Shown: positions 1-12,539, numbered from the stretch's first letter. The stretch: DNA of 64,000 nt from Megalobrama amblycephala (GCF_018812025.1 NC_063046.1:774328-838327); one strand, 5' to 3'. Notes: generated by a model not told the origin, from the letters alone. Program-made: numbers and translations.

Positions 1-123
1 GTCATTTCAGACGACAGACAAAACACGACACTGTCATTATTTTTACGGGAGCTAGAAGGGCGCATGACTTTAAAATATAGGTCATAATAAGGTGCTTGAA
101 AAACTACCTATACGGTGGTTGTT

Positions 124-157
<34 letters not shown>

Positions 158-770
158 TCTGAGTTACAGCCAATAAGGAGCAAGGTTTGACGTCACTGCC
201 GCCAACCTGTGTTGTGGTGTTTTGAAAGTTTTAATGGATAAGATGACAGATATGTGTGATTATTTTTGTATATGATTATATTGCAGAATAAGAAACTTTT
301 CCTCACACAGTGGTATCATACGACTTCTTAAGCCTTGGAATAAAATTCACAAAATAATGGACTACGTTTATGATCAGTTTATGGTGTGTTTTCCTGTTAT
401 GGTGAGAAGCTGTTCCATGAAAAACAAAATAAAAATTAAATGATTACGTGCTGATTAAATGGTGGCAGAGTGTTAATTTATTTTTTTAAAAATAATGTAA
501 AGTTTAGACTTAGGTAAAGAGATGGAATGAGATGGATCATGTAACAGGAAAATCTGCAAATTATATGTAACTCTTTAGATTAGGGTATGCAGAAGGCTTT
601 GTAAATTATTTATTTGTGCGTTTTACACATCATCTATAACGGGTGTTGAACACTTTGTAGTGTGTACTGCAGTGTGAGTGCTGACTGGTGAGGGTATAGA
701 CAGTTGTCTTCTCTGATACACATGGAGTGTTTAACTCTGTGTACCTGATGTGAGCTTCATTGGAAGGTAA
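1..770 (+). repeat. Dispersed repeat, left copy of a pair (partner 52213-53049)
   Basis: This block matches 52213-53049 in the same orientation over nearly its whole length, with many substitutions and small indels. Shared stretches include the part around 60-110 and the part around 650-770. It probably starts before the window. A 30-base T run sits at 125-154; the partner has only a short T run at that place. No reading frame of interest is present. The family is not recognised; an old segmental copy or an unnamed transposon are both possible. Confidence 0.75.
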
Positions 771-2574
771 GACCACAATATGCCAGACTTCACGATACTG
801 TTTTTGCCAGTTTTTTCTCACTTCTTTCTATATGGCTGTTACTTAAAGGCTTTGTGAAAGTCGTGCATAGAATTCCCGATCAACGCCTCCCTATCACTAT
901 GCCTATATTAGAAAGGTTAGTCGACTACTTCATGCTCGGACTAACGTGGCAAGGTTACGGCCTATGCAGCATTCTTCACATCTTTAGAGCTATGGCATAA
1001 CGATATGGCAAAATGATTCTTCTCTTTAATGATTCAACATTATCAATGTCTGTGTATTCATCATCTCTTTCTCTTTGGTAATATTTAGGAACACTATCTA
1101 CAGAATCCTCCAACTGGTGCGTATTTCCTTTCCATTCTCAGTTCTTTTGGGGTAGGCTCCGCCCCTGCCTTCATCTTAAGGCAGGATCAGCAAACGTCTG
1201 CTACCCTCCAGATTGTGCATATGGACGGGGCCTACGCCAAAGAAGTTAATAATTTATCATTTGATTATTTATATTCATACTGTCTAATAAATCATATTCA
1301 AATGTTTCTTTGCTTCCCAAGTCTTTCTGGTAGAACTCTGTCAGGTAAGGTGTCTTTAAAGAAAACTAAGTAAAATATTAGAGTTTGTCTGCTTTTAAAG
1401 GCATCATATTTTTCTCAGTAGTTGTGTAAGCACCATGAAAATCAAATTTTTTGTTCCATGTACTTTTCAGTCCAATGCTGTCTGCGGAAATACACAGAGA
1501 AGTTGATTCAGTGTTTAATGGTGTACATCTCTGACAATGCTGATAATCAGGCATTTCCAGGTGAGTGTCTGGAAAACATTGAACGCAATACATATGGCAG
1601 TGGTATTTAAACCCTGCACATTTTTGCATGTCTCCCTTATTTAACACCCCTGATTCAGATCATCAGCTTGTTAGGAGAGAGCTTTATGAACATAAGGAGA
1701 CACAAGGAGAGACATAAGGCCTATACAGTAACTGTTTTACACTTTTCTTTTTGTATTCTCCTAATTTTTTGTATATTTGTATTATCCTACGCACATTCAA
1801 GAAGAAAAGAACACTTTTAATAGCAAAACAACCTAAATGTTTTCTTTCTACAGATGACAGTGTTAATAAAACTATCCCCATTCACACGGATTTGCAAAAA
1901 TGGCCAAAAAAAGCTGTATTATGTATGCCAGACAAGTATTTGGCAATGTCACTTTGTAAAGAAACTATACGCCCTTGCACATACGAAAATCTGTTTTCAA
2001 AAGTTTGTGTTTTTAGGCCAACAAACCGCTGTTGTTGTGTAAATGAACGGCCATAACGGCTAAAAGTTTTCCATTTTTAGTGGAAAACTGTGTTGTGTAA
2101 ACAGCCCCGAAGTTAAGTGTGCTGCATCCTGTTCGCCTGTCATTTGGATTATTGTTATTAAAGCTTTGTGTTGGCACCTTCTTCTTCATCTTCGTCTGGT
2201 TGCCTGCAACCACCCGTGACAATTGTTTAGAGTAAAATAAAACAAATTAAATGATAAACTGTAACATTTATTTTATTTATTAAATATAAAGGTGTTTTCT
2301 TGTTATTTCAAAACATTCTATCTCATTTTGTGTTATAGAAATGCATTATATTTTTCCCACTGTAAAACAATCTGAAACTACCACGTAATGTTGTAAGTAA
2401 ATACACATTTGCTATGCTTTTCTTTAGGATGGTGACGTAAAGGAACTGGAACAGCACACACACCGAGGATTATCACGAAGGTGGCTTCATGGATGATCCT
2501 TTAAAGTCTGGAACTTTCTTTTGGTCAAATTGTCACTTTTTTCAGAACTATTTAAGTTGCTGTTTCCAGAGTAG
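771..2574. other. Non-coding stretch with a hAT-MITE fragment near 1610-1700
   Basis: I see no gene here; all open frames are short and without family resemblance. The part at about 1610-1700 resembles the inner portion of the hAT-type MITE found at 36271-36635 (the shared text around the words gatcatcagct and ttaggagag), so it is probably a decayed relative. A weak inverted match exists between about 1140-1160 and 1210-1235. The remainder holds nothing I can name. Confidence 0.5.
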
Positions 2575-3136
2575 TATAGAGACAGAGCGACACGCGTCAT
2601 AATCTGAAAACCATACCCACCGAGGGGGAAAACAATCCAACAGTCTCCATTGACTTTGTATTGCGTGAGGCTACCTCCTTGTCTTTTCTGTCTTATTACA
2701 AAAAACAGAACAATGCCTAAATGCTGCTGTGTGACAAGGTGTACAGCTAACAAGCTAAAAAAAACCAGAAATAGGTTTTTATAAGCTGTCGACCCCAAAA
2801 ACCGAATGTTTAAGGACACAAAAGTGGATACAGGCAGTGAGACAGAGCGCAATGGGTCATATTACTATAAGAACTACACTGGAGGGGAACGTAATCGGCA
2901 ACAGGTGAAATAATTCTTTGACATGGTTAAAAATAATGAATGGTTTGTTTTTGTTTATTTGTTTAGCATATGTTGTCGCCGATTACGATTACTGCATTGT
3001 TCTGTTTTTTTGTAATAAGTTATAAAAAACAAGTAGGCAGCCTCATGCAATACAAAGTCAATGGAGACGGTTGGATTGTTTTCCCCCCCGGTGGGCATGG
3101 TTTTCAGATTATACTAAATGCGCTCTGTCTCTATTG
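2575..3136. mobile_element. Fold-back DNA transposon remnant with about 120-bp inverted arms
   Basis: The segment 2599-2717 is the inverted complement of 2993-3112 at roughly 85-90 percent identity by eye, and the match continues outward with a shared agagacagagcg motif on both sides. The interior carries a broken THAP-domain coding start (see 2713-2850). THAP DNA-binding domains occur in transposases of the P-element and Kolobok groups, so a deletion derivative of such an element is the best reading. The right arm ends where the left arm reaches the ATG and then continues with a piece similar to about 2885-2900, so it looks like an inverted copy with an internal deletion. Confidence 0.7.
2713..2850 (+). 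pseudogene. THAP zinc-finger fragment of a transposase, frameshifted
   Basis: From ATG 2713 the frame begins MPKCCCVTRC, which fits the N-terminal pattern of THAP domains (MPxCC followed by a second cysteine after a short gap). A stop follows at about 2782, but one frame over the text continues with FYKL, then KWIQAVR, matching the later Phe and Trp positions of the domain. One frameshift therefore separates the two halves. No downstream transposase catalytic region is visible. THAP identity is from family knowledge of the C2CH module; the assignment to P-like or Kolobok-like transposons is inference. Confidence 0.6.
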
Positions 3137-4644
3137 CAGTCTCTGTCAGAAAACCTAAAATGCTTTATTTTTGTACTTATTTTACTAATTGTACTAATTG
3201 TGTGAAAACCTTTTGTTGAAATGCTGTCCAAAAATGAAGTAAAATGCTGTTTTGTGCTTATTGTATGTTTTGTACTTATTTCAAGACATTGACTGTTCTA
3301 GAGCAGTACAGTAAGTTTTATTCAATAGCTCAAGGTCTAAAATTAATTCAAATTTTAAGTTTGTTCAACTCAATTAACTTTTTTTTTAAGTAAATTAGCT
3401 TAAATGTTAACACTAACATTAGTTGGTAAATTCAACTTGTGTTTTTAGTAAAGAATTTTGAGTACACAAATATATTTAAGTACCTATAACAGAGGTTTTC
3501 TTGTTAGTTTCACATAAATTTGCTTCAAGTTGGATTTACTTAAAAAGTGTATGTATTTTAAGTAAATCCAACACATCATTTTTTTTCAGTGTATACTGAT
3601 CATTTACTAATGGTTCATCATTTGTTCATGATTAACAATTGTTTATTGAGATAATGTTTAGAAATGTTGAGAAAACAATTTGGACATAAATACTTCAGTT
3701 ATTTATAAGTGATAAGTAATGTATCAACTAATAACTTATCCATCTTCTAATGATCTGTTTGATTAATTTCATGATTTACGCATTTTTAAGATAACTTACA
3801 ACACATTTGTAAATCGTCAACATACGACTTAGACTTAGTATCATTTATGATTATGTATAGTGATGTTTTGTAAATGATTTGTTCATCATTAACTAATAAC
3901 TTACAAGTGATTTATAACTGAATTAATAAAACATTCATAAAATGTTAACATATCACTTATTAATCATGTATGAATATATAGTCATGTTTTGAAAAGGTTT
4001 CGTTCATCATTTACTAATAATTTCTAAATTACTTATAACTGAACGTTATTATAAAATATTACCCATACATTTAAAATAGTTCGAAAAAATGCCTTTATAA
4101 AAGTGAAACATAAAAAATGCCCCTAGAAATCGATTTAAATATCACCCCTTAGTGGAAAAGTTCTGGAAAAGTTTCTGTCACTGCTTATAGGTGTGGGATT
4201 ATTTTTCAGTTTTTTTCCCTCATTGTTCACGGTTTTCTGCAAAACTGTTTTTCCTTTTTGGTGTTATAGAAATTGTCTCCCTAATGTTAAATGACCGACA
4301 GTAATATCCAGGGATGCAAACTACCACTCACCTTTGGTGAATTTTATTACAAAAAATAATGTTAGTCATATATTAATGTTAATGAATACATTTTCTACTG
4401 CATTTATTTAAAAATACAACAATAACTGTGAAATATTATTCCAGTGTAAATCAGCTGTTTTCTATGTGAATATATAGTAAAGTGTAATTTATTCCTGTGA
4501 TCAAAGCTGAATTTTCAGCATCATTACTCCAGTCTTCAGGGTCACATGATCCTTCAGAAATCATTCTAATATGATGATTTGCTGCTTAAGAAACATTTAT
4601 GATTATTATCAATGTTTAAAACAGTTTTCTGTAAAAACTGTCAA
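3137..4644. repeat. AT-rich MITE-derived DNA, no gene
   Basis: The part 3895-4080 matches 54165-54310 closely (runs such as aaacattcataaaatgtt are shared) and the part 3700-3840 matches the complement of about 51950-52050, so all three places hold one AT-rich repeat family. The part 4400-4640 resembles the arms of the large palindromic element at 11572-12515, including the shared word ttcagcatcattactcca. The rest, 3137-3590, carries repeated aagtaaatt-type words typical of short DNA transposon ends but no clear terminal inverted repeat. Confidence 0.55.
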
Positions 4645-5470
4645 TGCATCCTTTAAAATTACTCATACTGATACTAAAAAAAAAAAAAATCCTACCGATC
4701 CCAAACATTTGAATGGTAGCATAAATTAAGACCAAAATTATTAAATTAATTCATTAAACTACAAATGTCATTTTGCCAACACCAAGGGCTTTTAATTGTG
4801 ATCCTTAAAAATTATGTTCAGCAAAATTAAATATCATCGCAGATAAGTACATACATTGTAAGATTTAAAATATTGTTTTACTTCCTCATGCTATCCTTAT
4901 TGTTCATAGCTATTCATTTTGTACCCTATTATTATTGTACCCTATTGCATTTCTGTAGTTTTTTTATGTCTGGAGACATTTATGAAAATCACTCCAATGG
5001 CATATTAAAATTTAAACAACTTTTACGGACCCACTTTATATTAAGTGGCCTTAACTACTATGTACTTACATTTAAATTACTCATTTGATACAATGCACTT
5101 ATTGTGTACATACATGTTTTTACATTGTAGTTATATTTTAAAAACACCTGCATGTAATTACATCTGTAATTAATTTATGTAATTACATTTATAATTACAC
5201 TGTTGACCCATCCCTTAACCCTTACCCCTACCCTTAAACCTACCCATACCACCAGAGCTTTCCCTAACCTTACCCGTATCCCACCTCAATAGCTGCAAAT
5301 GTGTTTTGCAATTCAATATGAACACAATAAGTACATTGTACTTATTTTCTGATGTAAGTACATAGTAGTTAAGGCCACTTAATATAAAGTGGGACCACTT
5401 TTACTTCAATTAATCACTTATTATAATTGCTGTTACAACGTGTATGGAGAATGAAGTTTGCTTCTGTTGT
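4645..5470 (+). repeat. Dispersed repeat (partner 62166-62605)
   Basis: The text from gcatcctttaaaattac onward is shared in order with 62166-62605, differing by substitutions and one 378-bp gain. The gain is the MITE at 5027-5396 plus one copy of its target site. The partner is therefore an empty site and dates the insertion after the two copies separated. No open frame suggests a protein. Family not recognised. Confidence 0.8.
5027..5396. mobile_element. 370-bp hAT-type MITE with 8-bp target-site duplication
   Basis: The ends are inverted repeats of about 24 bp (left end begins GGACCCACTTTATATTAAGT; the right end is its complement with one change, extending inward through the aactactatgtactta words). 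It is flanked on both sides by ACTTTTAC (5019-5026 and 5397-5404), and the partner copy near 62520 has a single undisturbed version of this site. An 8-bp duplication is the signature of hAT transposition. No transposase is encoded, so the element is non-autonomous. Confidence 0.9.
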
Positions 5471-5705
5471 AACCCTTATATTATACACAACAAAAAGACA
5501 ACAATGCTCAATTAAGAAAATAGACCATACTATAGGTGGTTATAATTATCAATATAAATAAGAAAGTATGGCTGTAGTAATAATGAACAAGTCAAACTCA
5601 CCCAATCCATCGCCTATCTGAATGTTATCATACACACTGGTTAAGCTGCTAGTCTCTTGACAAACTTGGGTAAAGTCATTCTCTCCTCCAAGTCATCGTT
5701 TTTAT
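5471..5705. other. Short non-coding spacer before the tandem array
   Basis: This stretch has no open frame of note and no repeat match that I found within the window. It separates the dispersed repeat from the first unit of the 1.4 kb tandem array. Confidence 0.5.
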
Positions 5706-8700
5706 AAGCTTTGAATTACATGACAAACCGCATAGAGTGATGTGGCACTATTGCTTTCCATTCTTAACCAAACTGGATTTACCCACTTATACTGCATTCC
5801 TCCCTAAGCATGCAGTTTCACAAATATATTTCATTGGAAGAGCAGGTGATCAGGGTGTGTTGCATTGTTAAGTTTTTTGCAGGTTCTTTAGATCAAATGA
5901 TTAAAATAAATCAGACTAAATAATATTATAGGCTGTGTTATCACTTTTAAAGAGCTGTGTATGTTCTATTTGCTGATCAACATTATTTAAGTAATCATGT
6001 AATGTAATACCTATTTCTAAACGTCAGATATGTGTTTCCAAGTCTGTGAGCATTTATTGCACTGAATACACTGACACTGAAGAACACTGAAGAAGAAATT
6101 GTACAATATGAGAGTTTGGAATGACATGATGGCAGAATTTATTTACTTTTTGGCAAATTATTCCTCATTAGGGCGGAAGGAGCTGGTTGCGATATGAAGA
6201 AACAAGGGAAGAGGAAAAAGGGAGAAAAAAAACAAGAAACCCAAAATGTCAGAAAATCAAATTACACAGAATTTGGAATCATAAGAAACAGTGTTACTGC
6301 TGTATGAATTCATCCGGTCATGTTTTTTTTGTTGTCGAGATGAATAACTATGATCACAACTCCTGCAAAGCTGCTGTGCAAGTTTTCATGATAATATTAT
6401 TAAGCCATCATATCCATGTGAGTTTTTCCCAGAAGACAGATTTTGTTCTACAGGTATTATGTTAACTCTTAATTTTGATCCTCAAACCTTTCATGTCTGC
6501 AACATACATAGTATGTGAGATGTTTGCATATCTCTCCATCTATCTGCTGAAGGAATGTAGAGTGTGCTTTTTATATGAACAAAGATTTCATCGGACACAC
6601 TGTACATTTATTCATTTAGTGGATGCTTTTATCCAAAGCACCTTACAATTGAGAAAAATCACAAGAAATTGAAAAAAAAAAAAAAAATGATGTTGGATTT
6701 ACTTGAATAAAGAAAAGAAATTAGTAAATTAAGTCAAATTTACAGAGAATTACAAAGAAATTGCAAATAACACAGCCTTGGATTATCAGCCTTTTGTACT
6801 TATGGACAAGTGTGGGTAATAACAGGCACTTATGTGTGGTAACTAGTAAGACACGTTACTGTACTTACTAGTGGTATATACACGGTAACTATGTTATACG
6901 AAGCGACAAGTGTGGACACATAACAAATACTTACTGTGAAGCAAATGTGCTTACCAAAATGATACACTGCAGTAACTATACAGCACTTCATAGTCTTAAT
7001 ACTTATTAAGTAGTCCTTTTAAGCAAGGCTTTTGACACATGACAACTGAGTATACCAAGTACAATTGTAGTGTTACTGATCTGTCATCATACACACAATT
7101 ATTAGGATTTCTAAGCTTTGAGTCACATGACAAACCGCATAGCGTGATGTGGCATTATTGCTTTCCATTCTTAACCAAACTACTCACTCATACAACAATG
7201 CATTTCTCACTAAGCATGCAGTTTCACAAATATATTTCATTAGAAGAGCAGGTGATCAGGGTGTGTTGCTGAGTTTTTTGCAGGTGCTTTAGATCAAATG
7301 ATTAAACTTATAAAACAGACTAAATAATATTGTAGGCTGCGTTATCACTTTTAAAGACCAGTGTATGTTCTATTTGCTGATCAACATTATTTAAGTAATC
7401 ATGTAATGTAATGTATTATTTCTAAATGTCAAATATGTGTTTCCAAGTCTGTAAGCATTTATTTCTTCTGTTGGACCTCATTGGCTTTAATTGGACAAAT
7501 AAACACTGAAGAAGAAATTGTACAATATAAAAGTTTGGAATGACATGATGGCAGAATTTATTTACTTTTTGGCAAATCATTCCTCATTAGGGCGGAAGGA
7601 GCTGGTTGCGATATGAAGAAACAAAGGAAGAGGAAAAAGGGGGAAAAAACAAGAAACCCAAAATTGCAGAAAATCAAGTTACACAGAATTTGGAATCATA
7701 AGAAACAGTGTTACTGCTGTATGAATTCATCCGGTCATGTTTTTTTGTTGTTGAGATGAATAACTGTGATCACAACTCCTGTAAAGCTGTTGTGCAGGTT
7801 TTCATGATAATATTATTAAGCCATCATATCCATGTACACTCTAAAAAATAAAACATTGGTTCAACAAAAACAAAATATGTTAACGTTTTCCACTAGAATT
7901 TTTAACTTAAGCCAATTGGGAGAATTACATTAATTCAAAGCAATATTTTAAGTTGATCCAACATAATGTTTTAAGTAAGGTGAAGATGCTTTTTGGACAC
8001 AATAAAACACATTTCTAAGTAACAAGTAACATGCTTGGTAACACTTATCAAGCACCGCTTGTCACCATGATGGTAAATCTCCAAAAACCCACATTAACAG
8101 AAACTCTTCTAAATTAGCATAACAAAACACTAATTACTGCTAAATCTCCCTTACCATTAATCTTATGCAAAAAACATTATATAACACTTAATTTTAGCAT
8201 TTACTCTCCCTTTCAAGTGCCATGGGCAAAGCATGATGGGAAATATAAATCCCAGCCCAGTTTCACTTAAGTTCGTCTAAATTAAAAGAAGTGTTCATAC
8301 AACTCAAAACAATGAAACACGTTTACATGTCATCAGATTGTATTTTACATTAACAGAACTTAAATACATTTTTGATTAACTGAAAATGTTAAACTATGAC
8401 AAGTCATGATAGTATATTGAATCAATAGGCATAATTTGTGTGTCATCCAAGTTCAATAAAATAACAATTACAAGTAAAAAGTCTAACAGCATTTCAGAAC
8501 TAGATTTTTTATTTCACAACAATATATACATTTAAGTAATGACTAAAGGTCCCCTGAATTAGTTTTTAGAGTGTAGGTTTTTCCCAGAAGACAGATTTTG
8601 ATTCTTTGAAGTTGTTCCACAGGTATAGCATTAACTCTCAATTTTGATCCTCAAACCTTTCATGTCTGCAACATACATAGTATGTGAGATGTTTGCATAT

Positions 8701-10215
8701 CTCTCCATCTATCTGCTGAAGGAATGTAGAGTGTGCTTTTTATATGAACAAAGATTTCATCGGACATACTGTACATTTCTTCATTCAGTGGATGCTTTTA
8801 TCTAAAGCACCTTACAAATGATAAAAATCACAAGAAATTGAAAAAAAATATGTTGGATTTACTTAATTTACTAATTTCTTTTCTTATTTAAGTCAAATTT
8901 ACAGATAATTACAAAGAAATTGCAAATAACACAGCCTTAAATTATCAGCCTTTTGTACTTATGGACAAGTGTGGGTAATAACAGGCACTTATGTGTGGTA
9001 ACTAAGACACGTTACTGTACTTACTAGTGGTATATACACGGTAACTATGTTATACGAAGCGACAAGTGTGGACACATAACAAACACTTACTGTGAAGCAA
9101 ATGTGCTTACCAAAATGATACACTGCAGTAACTATACAGCACTTCATAGTCTTAATACTTATTAAGTAGTCCTTTTAAGGAAGGCTTTTGACACATGACA
9201 TTTGAGTATACCAAGTACAATTGTAGTGTTACTGATCTGTCATCATACACACAATTATTAGGATTTCTAAGCTTTGAGTCACATGACAAACCGCATAGCG
9301 TGATGTGGCATTATTGCTTTCCATTCTTAACCAAAGAAGGGGGGGGGGGGGGAACAAGAAACCCAAAATTGCAGAAAATCAAGTTACACAGAATTTGGAA
9401 TCATACGAAACAGTGTTACTGCTGTATGAATTCATCCGGTCATGTTTTTTTGTTGTTGAGATGAATAACTATGATCACAACTCCTGTAAAGCTGTTGTGC
9501 AGGTTTTCATGATAATATTATCAAGCCATCATATTCATGTGAGTTTTTGCCAGAAGACAGATTTTGATTCTTCAAAGTTGTTCCACAGGTGTGTTAACTC
9601 ATACTTTTGATCCTCAAACCTTTCATGTCTGCAACATACATAGTCTGTGAGATGTTTGCATATCTCTCCATCTATCTGCTGAAGGAATGTAGAGTGTGCT
9701 TTTTATATGAACAAAGATTTCATCGGACATACTGTACATTTATTCATTTAGTGGATGCTTTTATCTAAAGCACCTTACAAATGAGAAAAATCACAAGAAA
9801 TTGAAAAAAAAAAATTATGTTGGATTTACTTAAATAAAGAAAAGAAATTAGTAAATCAATTTTACAGATTATTACAAAGAAACTGCAACACAGCCTTGAA
9901 TTAACAGCCTTTTGTACTTATGGACAAGTGTGGGTAATAACAGGCACTTATGTGTGGTAACTAGTAAGACACGTTACTGTACTTACTAGTGGTATATACA
10001 CGGTAACTATGTTGTACTCGCCGACAAGTGTGGACACATAACAAACACTTACTGTGAAACAAATGTGCTTACCAAAATGATACACTGCAGTAACTATACA
10101 GCACTTCATAATTACATACTTATCAAGTAGTCCTTTTAAGCAAGGCTTTTAATACATGACAACTGAGTATACCAAGTACAGTTGTAGTGTTACTGATCTG
10201 TCATCATACACATAA
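5706..10215 (+). repeat. Three-unit tandem array, unit about 1.41 kb
   Basis: The anchor taagctttga followed by acatgacaaaccgcatag recurs at about 5707, 7112 and 9270. Unit 1 is about 1,405 bp. Unit 2 is about 2,158 bp because it holds a 737-bp MITE at 7837-8573. Unit 3 is about 950 bp because some 460 bp between equivalents of 7182 and 7645 are missing; the junction is marked by a run of 14 G at 9339-9352. Each unit also carries, in minus orientation, a LINE/SINE-like tail (near 6605-6650, 8768-8820 and 9730-9785) similar to that at 31730-31790. Open frames of up to about 100 codons occur in the units but look like chance. Confidence 0.88.
7837..8573. mobile_element. 737-bp MITE nested in tandem unit 2
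   Basis: The element runs from CACTCTAAAAA to its inverted complement TTTTTAGAGTG and is bordered by TA on both sides. Units 1 and 3 of the array lack it and read straight through at the matching place (near 6415 and 9537). With TA counted as the duplicated target the full and empty sites have equal length. A TA target suggests a Tc1/mariner-like or similar mobiliser, but TIR sequence alone does not settle the family. No transposase frame is present. Confidence 0.85.
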
Positions 10216-11018
10216 TTATTAGGGTATGTATGTCTGTCATCAAAATACCAATCAGTTAAGTGAATCACTGGCCAGTAAAGATTAGGCAAGTTGAACCACA
10301 ATAGTATATCATACAGTACTCAAGAAGTAATGTACAACTTACACATTAACTAACTGGTATATTCACTAGTATATTTATAGTAAGTACATTGAATTATTAC
10401 TGTAAAATAAATTGCACCCTTATATACATTGCATAGGAATTACCAGCTCTTTCCTGGTGTAACTTACCTAACTGGTATATTTACTAGTGTGTTCATAGTG
10501 AGTACATGGAAATAGGACTGTACAATAAAGTGCATCCTTGTACCTAAACATTACATAGGAATTACCATTCTTTAACCTTTGTAATAATAAGCTTAAGCAT
10601 ATTAAATAGTAAGGACTATAAAATAAGATGCACTGTTGTGGAGAGCAATTTAGCATTAACAGTTCATAAAACACTACATAAAGTACATGTATGTATGTAC
10701 CACTGGAAATTACAGCAGTGTTTCTTATTAGTTTCCATGTACATACATGTCAGGTAAGTACCTTGTGTTACCACTCTTTTACTTGTTTGTACAACATAAT
10801 TACTATATATGTACCAGGAAAATACACGTACTGAAAAATAAAGTGCTACCGTATTTTATTTTATTTTATTTACAGTGTATTACACAAGCTACAACAAAGG
10901 TGAGATGTAGAAAAGAGAAAAGTTTTATATTGCCTGTGTTGCTTGACAGGTTTTAATATATATCACTACAACCAAAGACAGTGCTGTAAATAATAAATAT
11001 ATTAGAATATTTATACAT
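10216..11018. repeat. Imperfect repeats of about 110 bp, otherwise non-coding
   Basis: The segments near 10345-10450 and 10465-10570 are imperfect copies of one another (shared aactggtata, agtacatt/agtacatgg and aggaattacca words), and weaker echoes follow to about 10860. The words overlap in style with those in the preceding array. No gene is visible. From about 10870 to 11018 nothing is recognised. Confidence 0.5.
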
Positions 11019-11235
11019 ATGATACTATCATATTTGATATATTGCAACTATCTCTTGGGGTGTTCCTCAGGGATCAATTCTTGGTCTGACTTTGTTTTCA
11101 TTGTATATGTTACCCTTGGGTTCAGGAAATACAATATTAATTATCATCTGTATGCTGATGGTCTACAACTGTACTTTCCTTTGGAGTGTGATGGCTGCAC
11201 GTCTTTTGATAATTTTTATTAAGTGTTTGACTGAG
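11019..11235 (+). pseudogene. L2-type LINE reverse transcriptase fragment
   Basis: Frames across this stretch read WGVPQG, then [10 protein letters not shown], then YADGLQLYFPLECDG, a short internal piece of the reverse transcriptase palm. It matches the better copy at 14255-14470. The catalytic YADD is changed to YADG here (near 11152) and frameshifts separate the pieces, so the copy is dead. The L2/CR1-group placement comes from family knowledge of these motifs. Confidence 0.75.
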
Positions 11236-11571
11236 GTAAATGTCTTAGTCAGGGTGTGAATTACACAGCGGCCTTCAGGAGTACAGAGAGTAAGGGCAAA
11301 AAAAAACACTTTTTTCCCATTGTTAAGGTAAGTTTGTTCTTTTTATACAGAACATTTTCCTTATGAATTGTTTATCTTTTTTTTTTCTTTTTTCCTTTTT
11401 TTCTTTTTTGTTAAAAGGCAAATAAATTAAAGAATACAATTATACAAATCTAGAACCCACCCCTGGTAGACTTGAAGAAAGTAGAAATATAATACAAACA
11501 CAGAAGGAAGACAAAATGAATAAATTAATAAAAAATACATAAATAAATAAATTTTAAAAATCAGGTTTACA
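11236..11571. other. AT-rich, pyrimidine-rich spacer, no feature seen
   Basis: The stretch contains a T/C-rich run near 11375-11415 and A/T-rich simple sequence near 11520-11560. No coding frame and no repeat structure beyond simple sequence was found. Confidence 0.5.
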
Positions 11572-12515
11572 TACAGTACAGTCCAAAAGTTTGGAACCAC
11601 TAAGATTTTTAAAGTTTTTAAAAGAAGTTTTGTCTGCTCACCAAGGCTACATTTATTTAATTAAAAATGCAGTAAAAAACAGTAATATTGTGAAATATTA
11701 TTACAATTTAAAATAACTGTTTTCTATTTGAATATATTTGACAAAGTAATTTATTCCTGTGATGGCAAAGCTGAATTTTCAGCATCATTACTCCAGTCTT
11801 CAGTGTCACATGATCCTTCAGAAATCATTCTAATATGCTGATCTGCTGCTCAAGAAACATTTAATGTGTACAATTGTACAAAATATTTGTGTACAATATT
11901 TTTTTTTCAGGATTATTTGATGAATAGAAAGTTCAAAAGAACAGTGTTTATCTGAAATCTAATCTTTTGTAATATTATAAATGTCTTTACTGCCACTTTT
12001 GATTGATTTAATGCATCCTTGCTGAATAAAAGTATTCATTTCTTTAATTTCTTTTCAAAAAAATAAAAATAAAAATTCTTACTGACCCCAAACTTTTGAA
12101 TGGTAGTGTATAATGCTACAGAAGCTTTGTATTTCAGATAAATGCTGTTCTTTTGAACTTTCTATTCATCAAGGAATCCTGAAAAAAAAAGTACACAACT
12201 GTTTTCAACATTGAAAATAATCATAAATGTTTATTGAGCAGCAAATCAGCATATTAGAATGATTTCTGAAGGATCATGTGACACTGAAGACTGGAGTAAT
12301 GATGCTGAAAATTCAGCTTTGCCATCACAGGAATAAATTACTTTGTCAAATATATTTAAATAGTACACAGTTATTTTAAATTGTAATAATATTTCACAAT
12401 ATTACTGTTTTTTACTGTATTTTTAATTAAATAAATGTAGCCTTGGTGAGCAGACGAAACTTCTTTTAAAAACATTAAAAATCTTAGTGGTTCCAAACTT
12501 TTGGACTGTACTGTA
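11572..12515. mobile_element. 944-bp near-palindromic DNA transposon
   Basis: The first about 350 bp (from TACAGTACAGTCCAAAAGTT) are the inverted complement of the last about 350 bp, at high identity, and a second inverted pair (gttcaaaagaacagtgttta near 11932 and its complement near 12150) lies inside. TA borders both ends, consistent with a Tc1/mariner-type target. There is no transposase frame. The arms resemble 4400-4640, so the family is present more than once in the window. Confidence 0.8.
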
Positions 12516-12539
12516 GATTACACTTAGGAGAGGAGGATA

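Noticed and set aside
1751..2056. 101-codon plus-strand frame near 1751
   Set aside because: No domain, no splice or start context, and the DNA looks like decayed short transposon sequence.
6187..9610. Frames of 77-101 codons inside the tandem array
   Set aside because: They differ between units by frameshifts, have no recognisable features and are not preserved across the three copies.
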